The notes beneath the pieces are model-generated. The model did not search any database and was not told the origin of the DNA. It saw only the letters and a program-made list of their open reading frames with translations. Shown in pieces: positions 16,425-23,743 of a stretch of DNA of 64,000 nt. This DNA is from Oscillospiraceae bacterium (GTDB lineage: Bacteria > Bacillota > Clostridia > Oscillospirales > Acutalibacteraceae). A program made the position numbers and the translations under genes. The DNA lies in contig SVPN01000003.1 of the NCBI GenBank assembly GCA_015065805.1, positions 1 through 64,000 of the forward strand, read 5' to 3'. Within the stretch, counting starts at the first letter, position 1; each line of letters begins with the position of its first letter.

Positions 16425-17066
16425 TCAATTGAAATAACTCAGTTTCTTTTCAATGTAGTTGAAAAGAATGGTCAGCAAGCCGCTGAACAGCAGGAAATAG
16501 GCACCCGTGTAAAAGAGCGGCCAGATAATGCCCTTGCCGCTGAAACGTTCCGCAACCATCAGAATTTCACTGACGGCAATCACGCGGGCAAGAGAGGTGT
16601 CCTTGACGAGCGTGATGATCTCGTTTGCCATCGGCGGGACGATGCGCTTGATCACCTGAAGCAGTACGATTTTTGAGAAGATCTGCGTTCTTGTCAAACC
16701 GAGCACCTGTCCCGCTTCATACTGTCCCTTCGGGATGCTTTCGATACCGCCGCGGTAGATTTCGGAAAAATAACACGCGTAGTTGATGACAAAGGCGATC
16801 AGTGCCGCAAACATACGGTCACGCATAGGAGGACCGCCCAACAAACCGGGAACATACATCACGACAAAGAGCTGAAGCATCAGGGGAGTACCGCGGATGC
16901 ACCAGACAAACACCTTTGTCACAAAGCTGAGCGGTTTGAATTTGGTCATGGAGCAAAAGGCGATCAGAAGACCAAGCGGCAGGGAAAACAGCAGTGTTCC
17001 TGCAAAGAGCTTGCAATTCTCCAGAAAACCGATTGCCAGTTCCAAACTGACTTGCTGAAAAGACAT
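16425..17066 (-). CDS. Polar amino-acid ABC transporter permease
   Basis: 213 residues with about five membrane helices, of the HisM/GlnP family. The cytoplasmic EAA loop that docks to the ATPase reads EAGQVLGLTRTQIFSKIVLLQ-like at about residues 118-137, followed by the usual VPPMANEIITLVKDTSLA. Only one permease gene is present, so it probably works as a homodimer. It sits between the binding-protein and ATPase genes with 32- and 18-base gaps. Confidence 0.95.
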   Translation of the reverse strand: MSFQQVSLELAIGFLENCKLFAGTLLFSLPLGLLIAFCSMTKFKPLSFVTKVFVWCIRGTPLMLQLFVVMYVPGLLGGPPMRDRMFAALIAFVINYACYFSEIYRGGIESIPKGQYEAGQVLGLTRTQIFSKIVLLQVIKRIVPPMANEIITLVKDTSLARVIAVSEILMVAERFSGKGIIWPLFYTGAYFLLFSGLLTILFNYIEKKLSYFN

Positions 17067-17098
17067 GACATTGACCTCTTACAATTCTGTTTTTTGAA

Positions 17099-17893
17099 TT
17101 ACTTGGACTTGACCACTTTCACTTGCTTATTCTCCATATAGGGGATGGAGACGCTCATATTCTCCTGACGCTCTTCGGTGATGGTCATACCGTTCCAGAT
17201 GCAATCGATGTTCTTGGAAGCAAGCTCAGTCTCCTTTGCGGACCAGCTGATCTCCTGGAACACGGGTTCCACGCCGAGCTTGGCGCAGACAGCCTTGGCA
17301 AATTCGGTTTCAAAGCCCACCAGCTCGCCGTTCTCGTTTTCATAGTTCATCGGAGCAAAATAGGTGATGCCGATGACGAGCTTGCCCTTCTTCATAACAT
17401 AGTCGTAGTCGGAGTCGGTTTCTGCCTGCTTGAAAGCGTCGCTTTGTGCGTCACCCAGCAGAATGTCTTCGAGCTTGTATTTCTTTGCGATCTCGGCAAG
17501 CGTACCGTCCGCTTTGAGCTCACGGATGATCTCGTTGACCTTCGCAGTCAGGTCAGAGCCCTTGCGGAACGCAATGCCGTATTGCTCTTCGGCGTAGCCC
17601 TCGCCTTCCACGACAAGGGCTTCGTAGTCGGTGCCCTCACCGATAGAGCCGATGGACATGACATAGTCGATAACCGCGGCGTCAGCCGTGCCGGCGTTGA
17701 CCTCCATCAGGGCTTTTGCCTGCGTGTCAACAGCGGTGTATTGGTAGTCAGCGAAATCCTCGTGGGTGGTGGCAACGCCCTCACCGGCGGATTCCTTTTC
17801 CGCGACGAGGATCTGTTTGCCGTTGTTGCCGCAACCCGCAAACATAGCCGTCATCATCAGGACGGCTAAAACACAACAAAGAATCTTTTTCAT
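17099..17893 (-). CDS. Amino-acid ABC transporter solute-binding lipoprotein with circularly permuted lobes
   Basis: 264 residues, an SBP_bac_3-type binding lipoprotein (signal peptide, lipobox FAGC, Cys21). The order of the fold is inverted. Residues about 27-145 match what is normally the second half: ILVAEKESAGEG, then ADAAVIDYV, EEQYGIAFRKGSDL and LKADGTLAEIAKKY, which normally ends such proteins. After a linker (about 146-163), residues 164-264 match the normal start: KKGKLVIGITYFAPMNYENE, GFETEFAKAV and IDCIWNGMTITEER. The protein ends at SIPYMENKQVKVVK, the strand that normally enters the hinge. All parts are there, so it looks like a circular permutation at the hinge, not a deletion. 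ATG 17893 has AAAGGAGA upstream. It heads the ABC operon. Confidence 0.9.
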   Translation of the reverse strand: MKKILCCVLAVLMMTAMFAGCGNNGKQILVAEKESAGEGVATTHEDFADYQYTAVDTQAKALMEVNAGTADAAVIDYVMSIGSIGEGTDYEALVVEGEGYAEEQYGIAFRKGSDLTAKVNEIIRELKADGTLAEIAKKYKLEDILLGDAQSDAFKQAETDSDYDYVMKKGKLVIGITYFAPMNYENENGELVGFETEFAKAVCAKLGVEPVFQEISWSAKETELASKNIDCIWNGMTITEERQENMSVSIPYMENKQVKVVKSK

Positions 17894-17945
17894 AACCGTT
17901 TTTTCTCCTTTGAATATCATCTTGTCGGATCAGACCGACTGCCCT

Positions 17946-17988
17946 ATTATATACGATTGCGTTAGCAAAGTAAAGTGGTAAAACGCAA
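17946..17988 (-). promoter_or_regulatory. Promoter of the amino-acid ABC operon with a flanking inverted repeat
   Basis: Minus strand: TTTACT (17974-17969), 17-base spacer, TATAAT (17951-17946). An inverted repeat TTGCGTT (17957-17963) / AACGCAA (17982-17988) brackets the -35 box, a layout suited to a repressor site. The promoter is likely; the regulator is unknown. Confidence 0.6.
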
Positions 17989-18024
17989 AAATTTGAAAAT
18001 TTTTTCAAAATGTCCTATTTTCGG

Positions 18025-18041
18025 TATGCGGGACATACCTT
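18025..18041 (+). promoter_or_regulatory. Candidate mother-cell (sigma-E) promoter element of spoIIIA
   Basis: The 60 bases upstream of spoIIIAA contain CATACCTT at 18034-18041, which resembles a sigma-E -10 box (CATACAnT). It is part of a small dyad GGTATG-5-CATACC. spoIIIA operons are transcribed by sigma-E in other spore formers. The -35 match is poor, so this is tentative. Confidence 0.35.
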
Positions 18042-18062
18042 TATAGCAAAGGAGGCGTCGCA

Positions 18063-19007
18063 ATGGAAGCGGATTTCAGCGGGATCACGGCAGGTCTTCC
18101 TGATTCGATCGCTTCGGCACTGTCTGCCGTGCCGTCGGAGTATCGGCACAGTGCGCAGGAGATCCGTATACGGGCGGGTGCACCGCTGATCGTGTCATCC
18201 CCGAAAGGAAACACGCCGTTCGGGCGGATGCTGACAGCGGAGGATGTCAGGGACTGCTTTTTGCATCTGTGCGGATATGCGGTGCATACCCATCAGGAGG
18301 AATTGCGGCAAGGCTTTTTCACGACCCGCGACGGTCGGCGCGTAGGCGTGGCAGGCACGGCAGTGATCACCGACGGGGATGTCACCGGTTATCGTGACAT
18401 CACCTCGTTGTGTATCCGTGTGCCCCGTGCGATTCGGGGGTGTTCTTCGCCGCTGTTGCCGTATATCGATACGGAAGACGGTGTGCACGGATTGCTTCTT
18501 AGCGGTGCTCCCGCAAGCGGCAAAACCACGGTTTTGCGCGATACGGCGCAAACGTTAGGCGATCATCGGCGTGTGGCGGTGGTGGATGAGCGGCGGGAAC
18601 TGGCGTTCGGCGGATTGCCGATGTGCGATGTGCTCGGCGGTTGTCCGAAAGCGGTCGGGATCGTGCAGGCGGTGCGTACGCTGGCACCCGATGTTGTGAT
18701 CGCCGATGAGATCGGATCGGAAGCGGAGTGGGAGGCGGTGGCGTATGCGGTGTTTTGCGGCGTTCCCGTTATTGCCTCGGTTCACGCACACAACGCGCAG
18801 GATCTGCTGGCACGCGAACGGATTCGTACGGTGTTGCAAAACGGCGGCTTTTCCTACGTTGCCTTTTTATCGCCGAGACATTGCCGCGAACGCAAAACGA
18901 CCGTGAAGAAGGCGGGGGATTTGTTTGAAAATACTGGGAGCGTGTCTGGTAGCGGCGGCGTGTGCGGGGATCGGGCTGTGCCGTGTGCGGCGACTGACGG
19001 ACAGTGA
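18063..19007 (+). CDS. spoIIIAA: Stage III sporulation protein SpoIIIAA (ATPase)
   Basis: 314-residue secretion-type ATPase that powers or assembles the SpoIIIA-SpoIIQ channel between mother cell and forespore. Walker A is LLSGAPASGKTT at about residue 145; Walker B-like DVVIADEIGSEAEW follows near 215. The N-terminal part has the typical EIRIRAGAPLIV and the VHTHQEELRQGFFT segment. A GGAGG site is seven bases before ATG 18063. Its 3' end overlaps spoIIIAB by 83 bases, so its last 27 residues are an out-of-family tail. First gene of the complete spoIIIAA-AH operon. Confidence 0.95.
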   Translation: MEADFSGITAGLPDSIASALSAVPSEYRHSAQEIRIRAGAPLIVSSPKGNTPFGRMLTAEDVRDCFLHLCGYAVHTHQEELRQGFFTTRDGRRVGVAGTAVITDGDVTGYRDITSLCIRVPRAIRGCSSPLLPYIDTEDGVHGLLLSGAPASGKTTVLRDTAQTLGDHRRVAVVDERRELAFGGLPMCDVLGGCPKAVGIVQAVRTLAPDVVIADEIGSEAEWEAVAYAVFCGVPVIASVHAHNAQDLLARERIRTVLQNGGFSYVAFLSPRHCRERKTTVKKAGDLFENTGSVSGSGGVCGDRAVPCAATDGQ

Positions 19008-19386
19008 ACGGCTGTGGCAGGACTGGGTGAGACTGTTGGCTGTCCTGTACACGGAATTGCGGTACACCGCACGGCCTGTTCAGGAGATACTTGCCGCTTT
19101 GAATCCCAAGGACTACGGTATGCTCGGATGGCTTTCTCCGTATGATGCGACGACTTGCAGCTTATATCCGTCGGGTCTTTGCGAGGAAGAGGAGAGCTTT
19201 GCACGGGAATTTTTTCCGTTTTTGGGGACAAGCGACCTTGCAGGACAGCTGGCACACATCGAGCAATTTACCGAGCGCGCCAAAGTTCTGCTGGCACAAA
19301 GCGGTGAACGGCGACAGCGGTTATCCGGGGTTTATGTATCTACGGCGGTGTGTCTGGGGATCAGCGCAGGGGTTATGATGTTATAG
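18925..19386 (+). CDS. spoIIIAB: Stage III sporulation protein SpoIIIAB
   Basis: 153 residues with an N-terminal membrane segment (KILGACLVAAACAGIGL) and a long helical domain like GspF-type platform proteins, ending in a second membrane segment (VYVSTAVCLGISAGVMML). The TTG at 18925 is the plausible start, with GGCGGGGGA just upstream, and it lies inside the spoIIIAA reading frame. Component of the mother-cell membrane part of the feeding-tube channel. Confidence 0.9.
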   Translation: MKILGACLVAAACAGIGLCRVRRLTDSERLWQDWVRLLAVLYTELRYTARPVQEILAALNPKDYGMLGWLSPYDATTCSLYPSGLCEEEESFAREFFPFLGTSDLAGQLAHIEQFTERAKVLLAQSGERRQRLSGVYVSTAVCLGISAGVMML

Positions 19387-19399
19387 GAGGCGAACAGCA

Positions 19400-19594
19400 A
19401 TGGACGTGGATCTGATATTTAAAATTGCCGCGATCGGTATCATCGTCGCGGTGCTCAATCAGGTACTCATCCGCTCGGGAAGGGAGGAGCAGGCAATGCT
19501 TACGACGCTTGCGGGGCTGATCGTGGTGCTGACGATCATTGTCGCGGAGATCAGCACGCTGTTTGAAACGGTCAAATCCGCGTTCGGACTGTGA
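19400..19594 (+). CDS. spoIIIAC: Stage III sporulation protein SpoIIIAC
   Basis: 64 residues, two membrane helices (IFKIAAIGIIVAVLNQVLI and LTTLAGLIVVLTIIVAEI) separated by a charged loop SGREEQA: the typical SpoIIIAC size and pattern. GGAGG lies ten bases before the ATG. Gap of 13 bases from spoIIIAB. Confidence 0.93.
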   Translation: MDVDLIFKIAAIGIIVAVLNQVLIRSGREEQAMLTTLAGLIVVLTIIVAEISTLFETVKSAFGL

Positions 19595-19604
19595 GGTGGC
19601 GGGG

Positions 19605-20009
19605 ATGACCGTTTGGATGATCGTGGGCGTATCGGTTACAACGGCGGTTTTGGCATTGACATTGCGACAGACACAACCGGCATATGCAAGTGTGCTGTCT
19701 CTTGCGGCGGGGATGCTGTTGCTCGGTGCGGCGTTGACAGCGGCTGTGCCGTTGCTCGGTCGGATCACGGCGCTGTTTGAGAATCGGCTGATGGATGAGC
19801 GGTATTCGTCCGTTCTGCTCAAAGCGCTGGCAATTGCGCTTTTGACGGGCACAGCGGCGGATGTCTGCCGCGATGCGGGAGAATCCGCGCTGGCTTCCAA
19901 AGCGGAGTTTTGCGGTCAGATCCTGCTGCTTGTGTGCGGATTGCCGCTGTTTGAATATGCGGCATCCTTGCTTGAGAGCCTCATCCGTTCACAGGCGGTG
20001 GTGCCGTGA
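19605..20009 (+). CDS. spoIIIAD: Stage III sporulation protein SpoIIIAD
   Basis: 134 residues, multi-pass membrane protein of the SpoIIIAC/AD family, with LLKALAIALLTGTAADVCRDAGE as the family core (seen as ALAIALLTGTAADVCRDAGE). ATG 19605 follows a GGTGGCGGGG site; the longer open frame overlaps spoIIIAC out of frame and is not used. The stop overlaps the spoIIIAE start by four bases. Confidence 0.92.
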   Translation: MTVWMIVGVSVTTAVLALTLRQTQPAYASVLSLAAGMLLLGAALTAAVPLLGRITALFENRLMDERYSSVLLKALAIALLTGTAADVCRDAGESALASKAEFCGQILLLVCGLPLFEYAASLLESLIRSQAVVP

Positions 20010-21142
20010 AGCGATGTGTGCGTGTGGTGATGACGGCGTTGTTGCTGATGCTTGTGATGAGTCTTTCGACGGCGGCGATGACCGTTGAAGAACAGATGGA
20101 GCAACAATTGGAAGCCAGCGGTGCTTATGACCTGCTTGAGGAGCTTCCCGGGGAGACAAGGGCTCTTCTGGAACGGCTCGGCGTGGACAGACTGTCGTTT
20201 GACGCGGCAATGGCGATGCAGCCGCAAACCGTACTGTCAGCACTCGGCGATTTGGTTCGTCAGGAAAGCCGTGCACCGCTCACGGCGGTGATGGTGTTGC
20301 CGGGAACGGTACTGTTGCTCGGCTTTTTCTCGTCGTTTCATCCGCTTGGGGGTGAACGGTCATCGATCGTCCGTTCCGTTTCGGTGTTAGCGGCCGTCAC
20401 ACCGCTTTTGGTGCCGCTGTGGCAAACGATGCAACGTACAGCGGCGGCGGCAGACAGTGCGTCGGTATTTTCTCTCAGCTTTGCACCGGTGTACGCGGGG
20501 ATGCTGTTGGCATCGGGACACGCCGCAACCGCCCTGAGCTATCAGACGGTGATGGTGGCGGCGGCGCAGGGGATCGGTGTGCTGATCTCGAGGGTGATCG
20601 TGCCGCTCAGCTTTGTGACGCTGGCGTTCGGTGTGACGGGAGCGATCGACCCTGCCCGTCGGTTATCCGGTGTCGGGGCGGCAGTCGGCAAGATCAACAC
20701 GTGGATGCTGACGGTATCCTTGATGCTGTTTGTGGCTATGCTGTCGTTTCAAAGTATTTTGTCGGCGGGAGCGGATTCGGTCGGCGGACGGATGCTGCGA
20801 TTTTCGGTTGCAGGGTTTGTGCCGATCGTCGGCGGATCGCTTTCGGAGGCATTGTATACCGTGCAGGGGTGTCTGTCCTCTTTGCGCGGTACAGTCGGTT
20901 GCTTCGGCGTTGTGAGCACCGTGCTTATCGTGTTGCCGACGCTGATCGAGTGCGTGGTGTGGGATATGCTTCTGTTTGCGGTCAAGGTCACGGCGGAGCT
21001 GTTTTCTTTCGGCGAGATCGCCGGGGCGGCGGATGTGCTCAAGGGCGTGATGAAGACGGCGATTGCGGTGCTGGCATCCGTCGGACTGCTGATGATCATT
21101 TCGCTGACGCTGGTGACGATGGGTACGGGAGGTGCACGATGA
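20006..21142 (+). CDS. spoIIIAE: Stage III sporulation protein SpoIIIAE
   Basis: 378 residues with a signal-anchor or signal peptide (VVMTALLLMLVMSLSTAAM), an extracytoplasmic segment, then about eight membrane helices from residue 95 on. The conserved ASGHAATALSYQTVMVAAA-like region and the C-terminal DVLKGVMKTAIAVLAS segment match the family. It overlaps its neighbours at both ends by four bases (ATGA), so the operon is translationally coupled here. Confidence 0.93.
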   Translation: MKRCVRVVMTALLLMLVMSLSTAAMTVEEQMEQQLEASGAYDLLEELPGETRALLERLGVDRLSFDAAMAMQPQTVLSALGDLVRQESRAPLTAVMVLPGTVLLLGFFSSFHPLGGERSSIVRSVSVLAAVTPLLVPLWQTMQRTAAAADSASVFSLSFAPVYAGMLLASGHAATALSYQTVMVAAAQGIGVLISRVIVPLSFVTLAFGVTGAIDPARRLSGVGAAVGKINTWMLTVSLMLFVAMLSFQSILSAGADSVGGRMLRFSVAGFVPIVGGSLSEALYTVQGCLSSLRGTVGCFGVVSTVLIVLPTLIECVVWDMLLFAVKVTAELFSFGEIAGAADVLKGVMKTAIAVLASVGLLMIISLTLVTMGTGGAR

Positions 21143-21609
21143 CGGAGATTCAGGGCTGGGCGGCGGCAATGTGCGCGATCGGGATCGGTTGCACGCTGAT
21201 GTCAATGCTTTGTCCGTCGGGTGCGGTTCGTCGCACATTCGGTACGCTCACGGCTGTGTTTTTTCTGTGTTGCTTGCTGACACCGATAAAGACGTTAATC
21301 GGACAGGCGGTTGACCTGTTTGCCGTTCGGGAGCAGACGGCGGTATCTCGAACACTGGATGAAACGGTGAACGCCCAGGCACAGGAGGTCATTGCCGCCG
21401 CACTTCTGCGGGATGCCGAGCAAAGACTCTCAGAAACGGCAACTGTGAAAAAGGTCACCGTTTATCGGGATAATACGCGTGCGGACAGCATATATATTGA
21501 GCGTGTGCGCGTGACGCTGTCGCAGGAGGATCGCACGGTCGGCGCGACTGTGCGCAAAGCATTGGAACAGGCGTGGGGAACGGTGGTGGAGGTGTATTAT
21601 GTGGGATAA
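21139..21609 (+). CDS. spoIIIAF: Stage III sporulation protein SpoIIIAF
   Basis: 156 residues with two N-terminal membrane helices (AAAMCAIGIGCTLMSMLC and FGTLTAVFFLCCLLTPI) and a C-terminal soluble ring-forming-motif-type domain (VKKVTVYRDNTRADSIYIE). The P-I-K after the second helix is typical. The ATG at 21139 has GGAGGTGCACG upstream and overlaps the spoIIIAE stop. The open frame extends far upstream but that part is antisense-frame noise over spoIIIAE. Confidence 0.9.
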   Translation: MTEIQGWAAAMCAIGIGCTLMSMLCPSGAVRRTFGTLTAVFFLCCLLTPIKTLIGQAVDLFAVREQTAVSRTLDETVNAQAQEVIAAALLRDAEQRLSETATVKKVTVYRDNTRADSIYIERVRVTLSQEDRTVGATVRKALEQAWGTVVEVYYVG

Positions 21610-22141
21610 TATCCGCAAGCGATTTCGCTCGTGGGCGTCTCAAAAGCGTGCGGTAGCGTGGATCACGGCGGTCGGCTTTGTCGGAATACTGCTGGTCGGT
21701 ATATCGGCGTGGTCGGACAACGGACCCACGCCGACGCAGATGCCTGTAACGGATACGCAGACGTATATAGCACAGCTGGAGGAACGGCTGTCAAAAATGG
21801 TGTCTTCCATCCGCGGAGCGGGACGGGCACAGGTGATGATCACGCTTCAAAACGGCGTGGAATATATTTATGCCAATGAGGAAAAGACCAATTCCGATCA
21901 TACCGAAAGCGATTCGCAGGTGTCTGTGCGTGACGATAACCAGAAAACCGTTGTTACGGTGGACGACGGCAACGGGAAATCGGGCTTGCTGGTGACAGAG
22001 ATCCAACCGGTTGTGCGCGGCGTTGTGGTGACGTGTGAGGGCGCAACGGACGAGGCGGTGACGGCACTTGTCAGTCAGGCGGTGTGCACGGCACTGGATA
22101 TTACGGGAAAGCGCGTATGCGTTGTTCCGTTCAATTCATAG
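21599..22141 (+). CDS. spoIIIAG: Stage III sporulation protein SpoIIIAG
   Basis: 180 residues with one membrane helix near the N-terminus (AWITAVGFVGILLVGISAW) and a large extracytoplasmic part with the ring-building motif. Conserved are EERLSKMVSSIRGAGRAQVM and VRGVVVTCEGATDEAV. In other spore formers it forms the big ring of the channel. GGAGGTGTATT precedes ATG 21599, which overlaps the end of spoIIIAF by 11 bases. Confidence 0.93.
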   Translation: MWDNIRKRFRSWASQKRAVAWITAVGFVGILLVGISAWSDNGPTPTQMPVTDTQTYIAQLEERLSKMVSSIRGAGRAQVMITLQNGVEYIYANEEKTNSDHTESDSQVSVRDDNQKTVVTVDDGNGKSGLLVTEIQPVVRGVVVTCEGATDEAVTALVSQAVCTALDITGKRVCVVPFNS

Positions 22142-22157
22142 AAGGAGTGGTGTCGTT

Positions 22158-22721
22158 ATGAAAGAGAAAAAAGGGTTTCGGAAAAAGCATGTGGTTCTGG
22201 CGGCAATGGTGTTGGTGCTCGGTGCGGCGGTATACCTGAATTATTTTGTGGCATCCAATACACCGCTGACGGTTTCGACGGGAGAAGCAGAGAATGACGC
22301 AGCGGTGACGACCACGACACAGCCGCTCGGAGAATCGGTGTTTGTGGCAGGGACAACAGCTCCTTCGCAGGAGGAAAGCTACTTTGATGCCGCCAGACGC
22401 AACCGTGCATCGGCACGGCAGGAGGCGTTGGACATTCTTAAGGATACCCTGCAAAACGTGAAGACCGACGAAGCGACACAGCAGGAAGCGATCGCGGCGG
22501 CGGCAACGGTCGCGGCGGCAGTGGAGCAGGAGGATGCGATCGAGAGCCTTCTCAAAGCCAAGGGGTTTGAGGATTGCGTGGTGTATATCGAAAACGGCAA
22601 CGCGTATGTGGCGGTGAAGGCGGCATCGCTTGAGCAGGCGCAAACCCTGCAGATCCTGCAGGTTGTCACATCGCAGTCTGCCGTGAAGGCGGATGCGGTC
22701 AGCATCACGGCGGTGGAATAA
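22158..22721 (+). CDS. spoIIIAH: Stage III sporulation protein SpoIIIAH
   Basis: 187 residues: one N-terminal membrane helix (VVLAAMVLVLGAAVYLNYF), a Thr/Ser-rich linker, then the YscJ/FliF-like domain that binds SpoIIQ. Typical residues are YFDAARRNRASARQEALD, and GFEDCVVYIENGNAYVAVKA. ATG 22158 has GAAGGAG upstream; a longer open frame overlaps spoIIIAG and is not used. Last gene of the operon. No clear terminator follows; a new promoter starts at 22738. Confidence 0.94.
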   Translation: MKEKKGFRKKHVVLAAMVLVLGAAVYLNYFVASNTPLTVSTGEAENDAAVTTTTQPLGESVFVAGTTAPSQEESYFDAARRNRASARQEALDILKDTLQNVKTDEATQQEAIAAAATVAAAVEQEDAIESLLKAKGFEDCVVYIENGNAYVAVKAASLEQAQTLQILQVVTSQSAVKADAVSITAVE

Positions 22722-22737
22722 AAATATAAAAAAGCAG

Positions 22738-22766
22738 TTGCGTTTGCGTAAAAAAGATGGTATACT
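22738..22766 (+). promoter_or_regulatory. Sigma-A promoter of the Asp23/Gls24 gene
   Basis: TTGCGT (22738-22743), 17-base spacer, TATACT (22761-22766), about 40 bases before the Gls24-type gene. Confidence 0.65.
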
Positions 22767-22806
22767 ATGAATATATCATTATTTGCATAAAAGGGGGCGC
22801 TCGTTT

Positions 22807-23181
22807 ATGAGTGAACAAACCTACAAATCGACAGACGGCAGCTGCATCATTTCTCAGCAGGTGATCGCCACGATCGCGTGTAACGCCGCGCTTGAGGTGG
22901 ACGGTGTGGCATCGATGGCTCAGCGTCCTATGAATCTTCGCGGTATGGTACAGTCAGCGGATATGCGTTCGGTGGCGGTGACCAGCAATGCCAATGAAAC
23001 GGTGCTGGATGTGTATGTCCACCCGAAAATGGATGCGCACATCCCCACAATGGCAGAAGCGATCCAGACGGCGGTCAAAACCGCTGTGCAATCGATGGCG
23101 GGCAGCCCCGTGACCAAGGTCAACGTTCACGTGGCGCGCGCTCTCGCAGAACCTCAGACAACCGAACAGCAAGCCGAGTAA
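22807..23181 (+). CDS. Asp23/Gls24 family envelope-stress protein
   Basis: 124 residues of the Asp23/Gls24 (DUF322, YqhY-like) family. The core reads GSCIISQQVIATIACNAAL, EVDGVASM and VTKVNVHVA. YqhY-type members sit just before nusB in Firmicutes, as here, and are linked to control of acetyl-CoA carboxylase. ATG 22807 has AAAGGGGGCG upstream; the upstream ATG at 22783 lacks a site. A terminator at 23240-23268 separates it from nusB, so it is probably expressed on its own. Confidence 0.92.
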   Translation: MSEQTYKSTDGSCIISQQVIATIACNAALEVDGVASMAQRPMNLRGMVQSADMRSVAVTSNANETVLDVYVHPKMDAHIPTMAEAIQTAVKTAVQSMAGSPVTKVNVHVARALAEPQTTEQQAE

Positions 23182-23239
23182 ACCGTTGCTGATGCGATGT
23201 TCTGAGGAACCGTTGCCGGCACGATACAAGGCGAGGAAC

Positions 23240-23268
23240 AAAACCCTCCGCGATTCACGGAGGGTTTT
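23240..23268. terminator. Rho-independent terminator after the Asp23/Gls24 gene
   Basis: AAAACCCTCCG, seven-base loop, CGGAGGGTTTT then CTTG. Stem of 11 perfect pairs. Confidence 0.85.
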
Positions 23269-23326
23269 CTTGCTGTTACAGATCCAATGGACGATAAGAA
23301 TGTGAAAAGAAAGGTCGGAAAACCTT

Positions 23327-23743
23327 ATGGCACGCCGCAAATCCAGAGAACTGGCTTTTATTTTGCTTTTTGAACGTTGCTTTGACGAAACCGATATGCA
23401 GGATATCATCGACCGCGCAATAGAAGCGCGCGATATCGAGCCCGACGAGTTTGCTATCCGTCTGGCAAAGGGTGCCGATGAATATTATCTGCAGTCGGAT
23501 GCCCTGATTGCCGAGCATTCGCATCGCTGGAGCAAGGACCGTCTTTCCAAGGTCGCGCTGGCGATTCTGCGTTTGGCGCTTTACGAGATGCAATACGTGG
23601 AGGAATCGCCCGTCAGCGTGGCGATCAACGAGGCGATCGAGCTTGCCAAAACCTACGGCGAGGAAGATGAACCCCCGTTTATCAACGGCATTTTGGGCGC
23701 TGTGGCGCGAAAAATGGGTGAAACCGTCGAGGGCGATGCGTGA
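23327..23743 (+). CDS. nusB: Transcription antitermination factor NusB
   Basis: 138-residue helical protein that with NusE/S10 binds boxA in rRNA operon leaders. The start MARRKSRELAFILLFE and the signature LRLALYEMQYVEESPVSVAI ... EAIELAKTYG are typical. First gene of the nusB-xseA-xseB-ispA-dxs operon; a GAAAGG lies 15 bases upstream. It overlaps the following gene by one base at ATG 23743. Confidence 0.96.
   Translation: MARRKSRELAFILLFERCFDETDMQDIIDRAIEARDIEPDEFAIRLAKGADEYYLQSDALIAEHSHRWSKDRLSKVALAILRLALYEMQYVEESPVSVAINEAIELAKTYGEEDEPPFINGILGAVARKMGETVEGDA

Noticed and set aside
18925..19007. A frameshift in spoIIIAA because of its long overlap with spoIIIAB
   Set aside because: The ATPase domain is complete before the overlap and such overlaps are common in this operon; the odd tail is just the extended frame.
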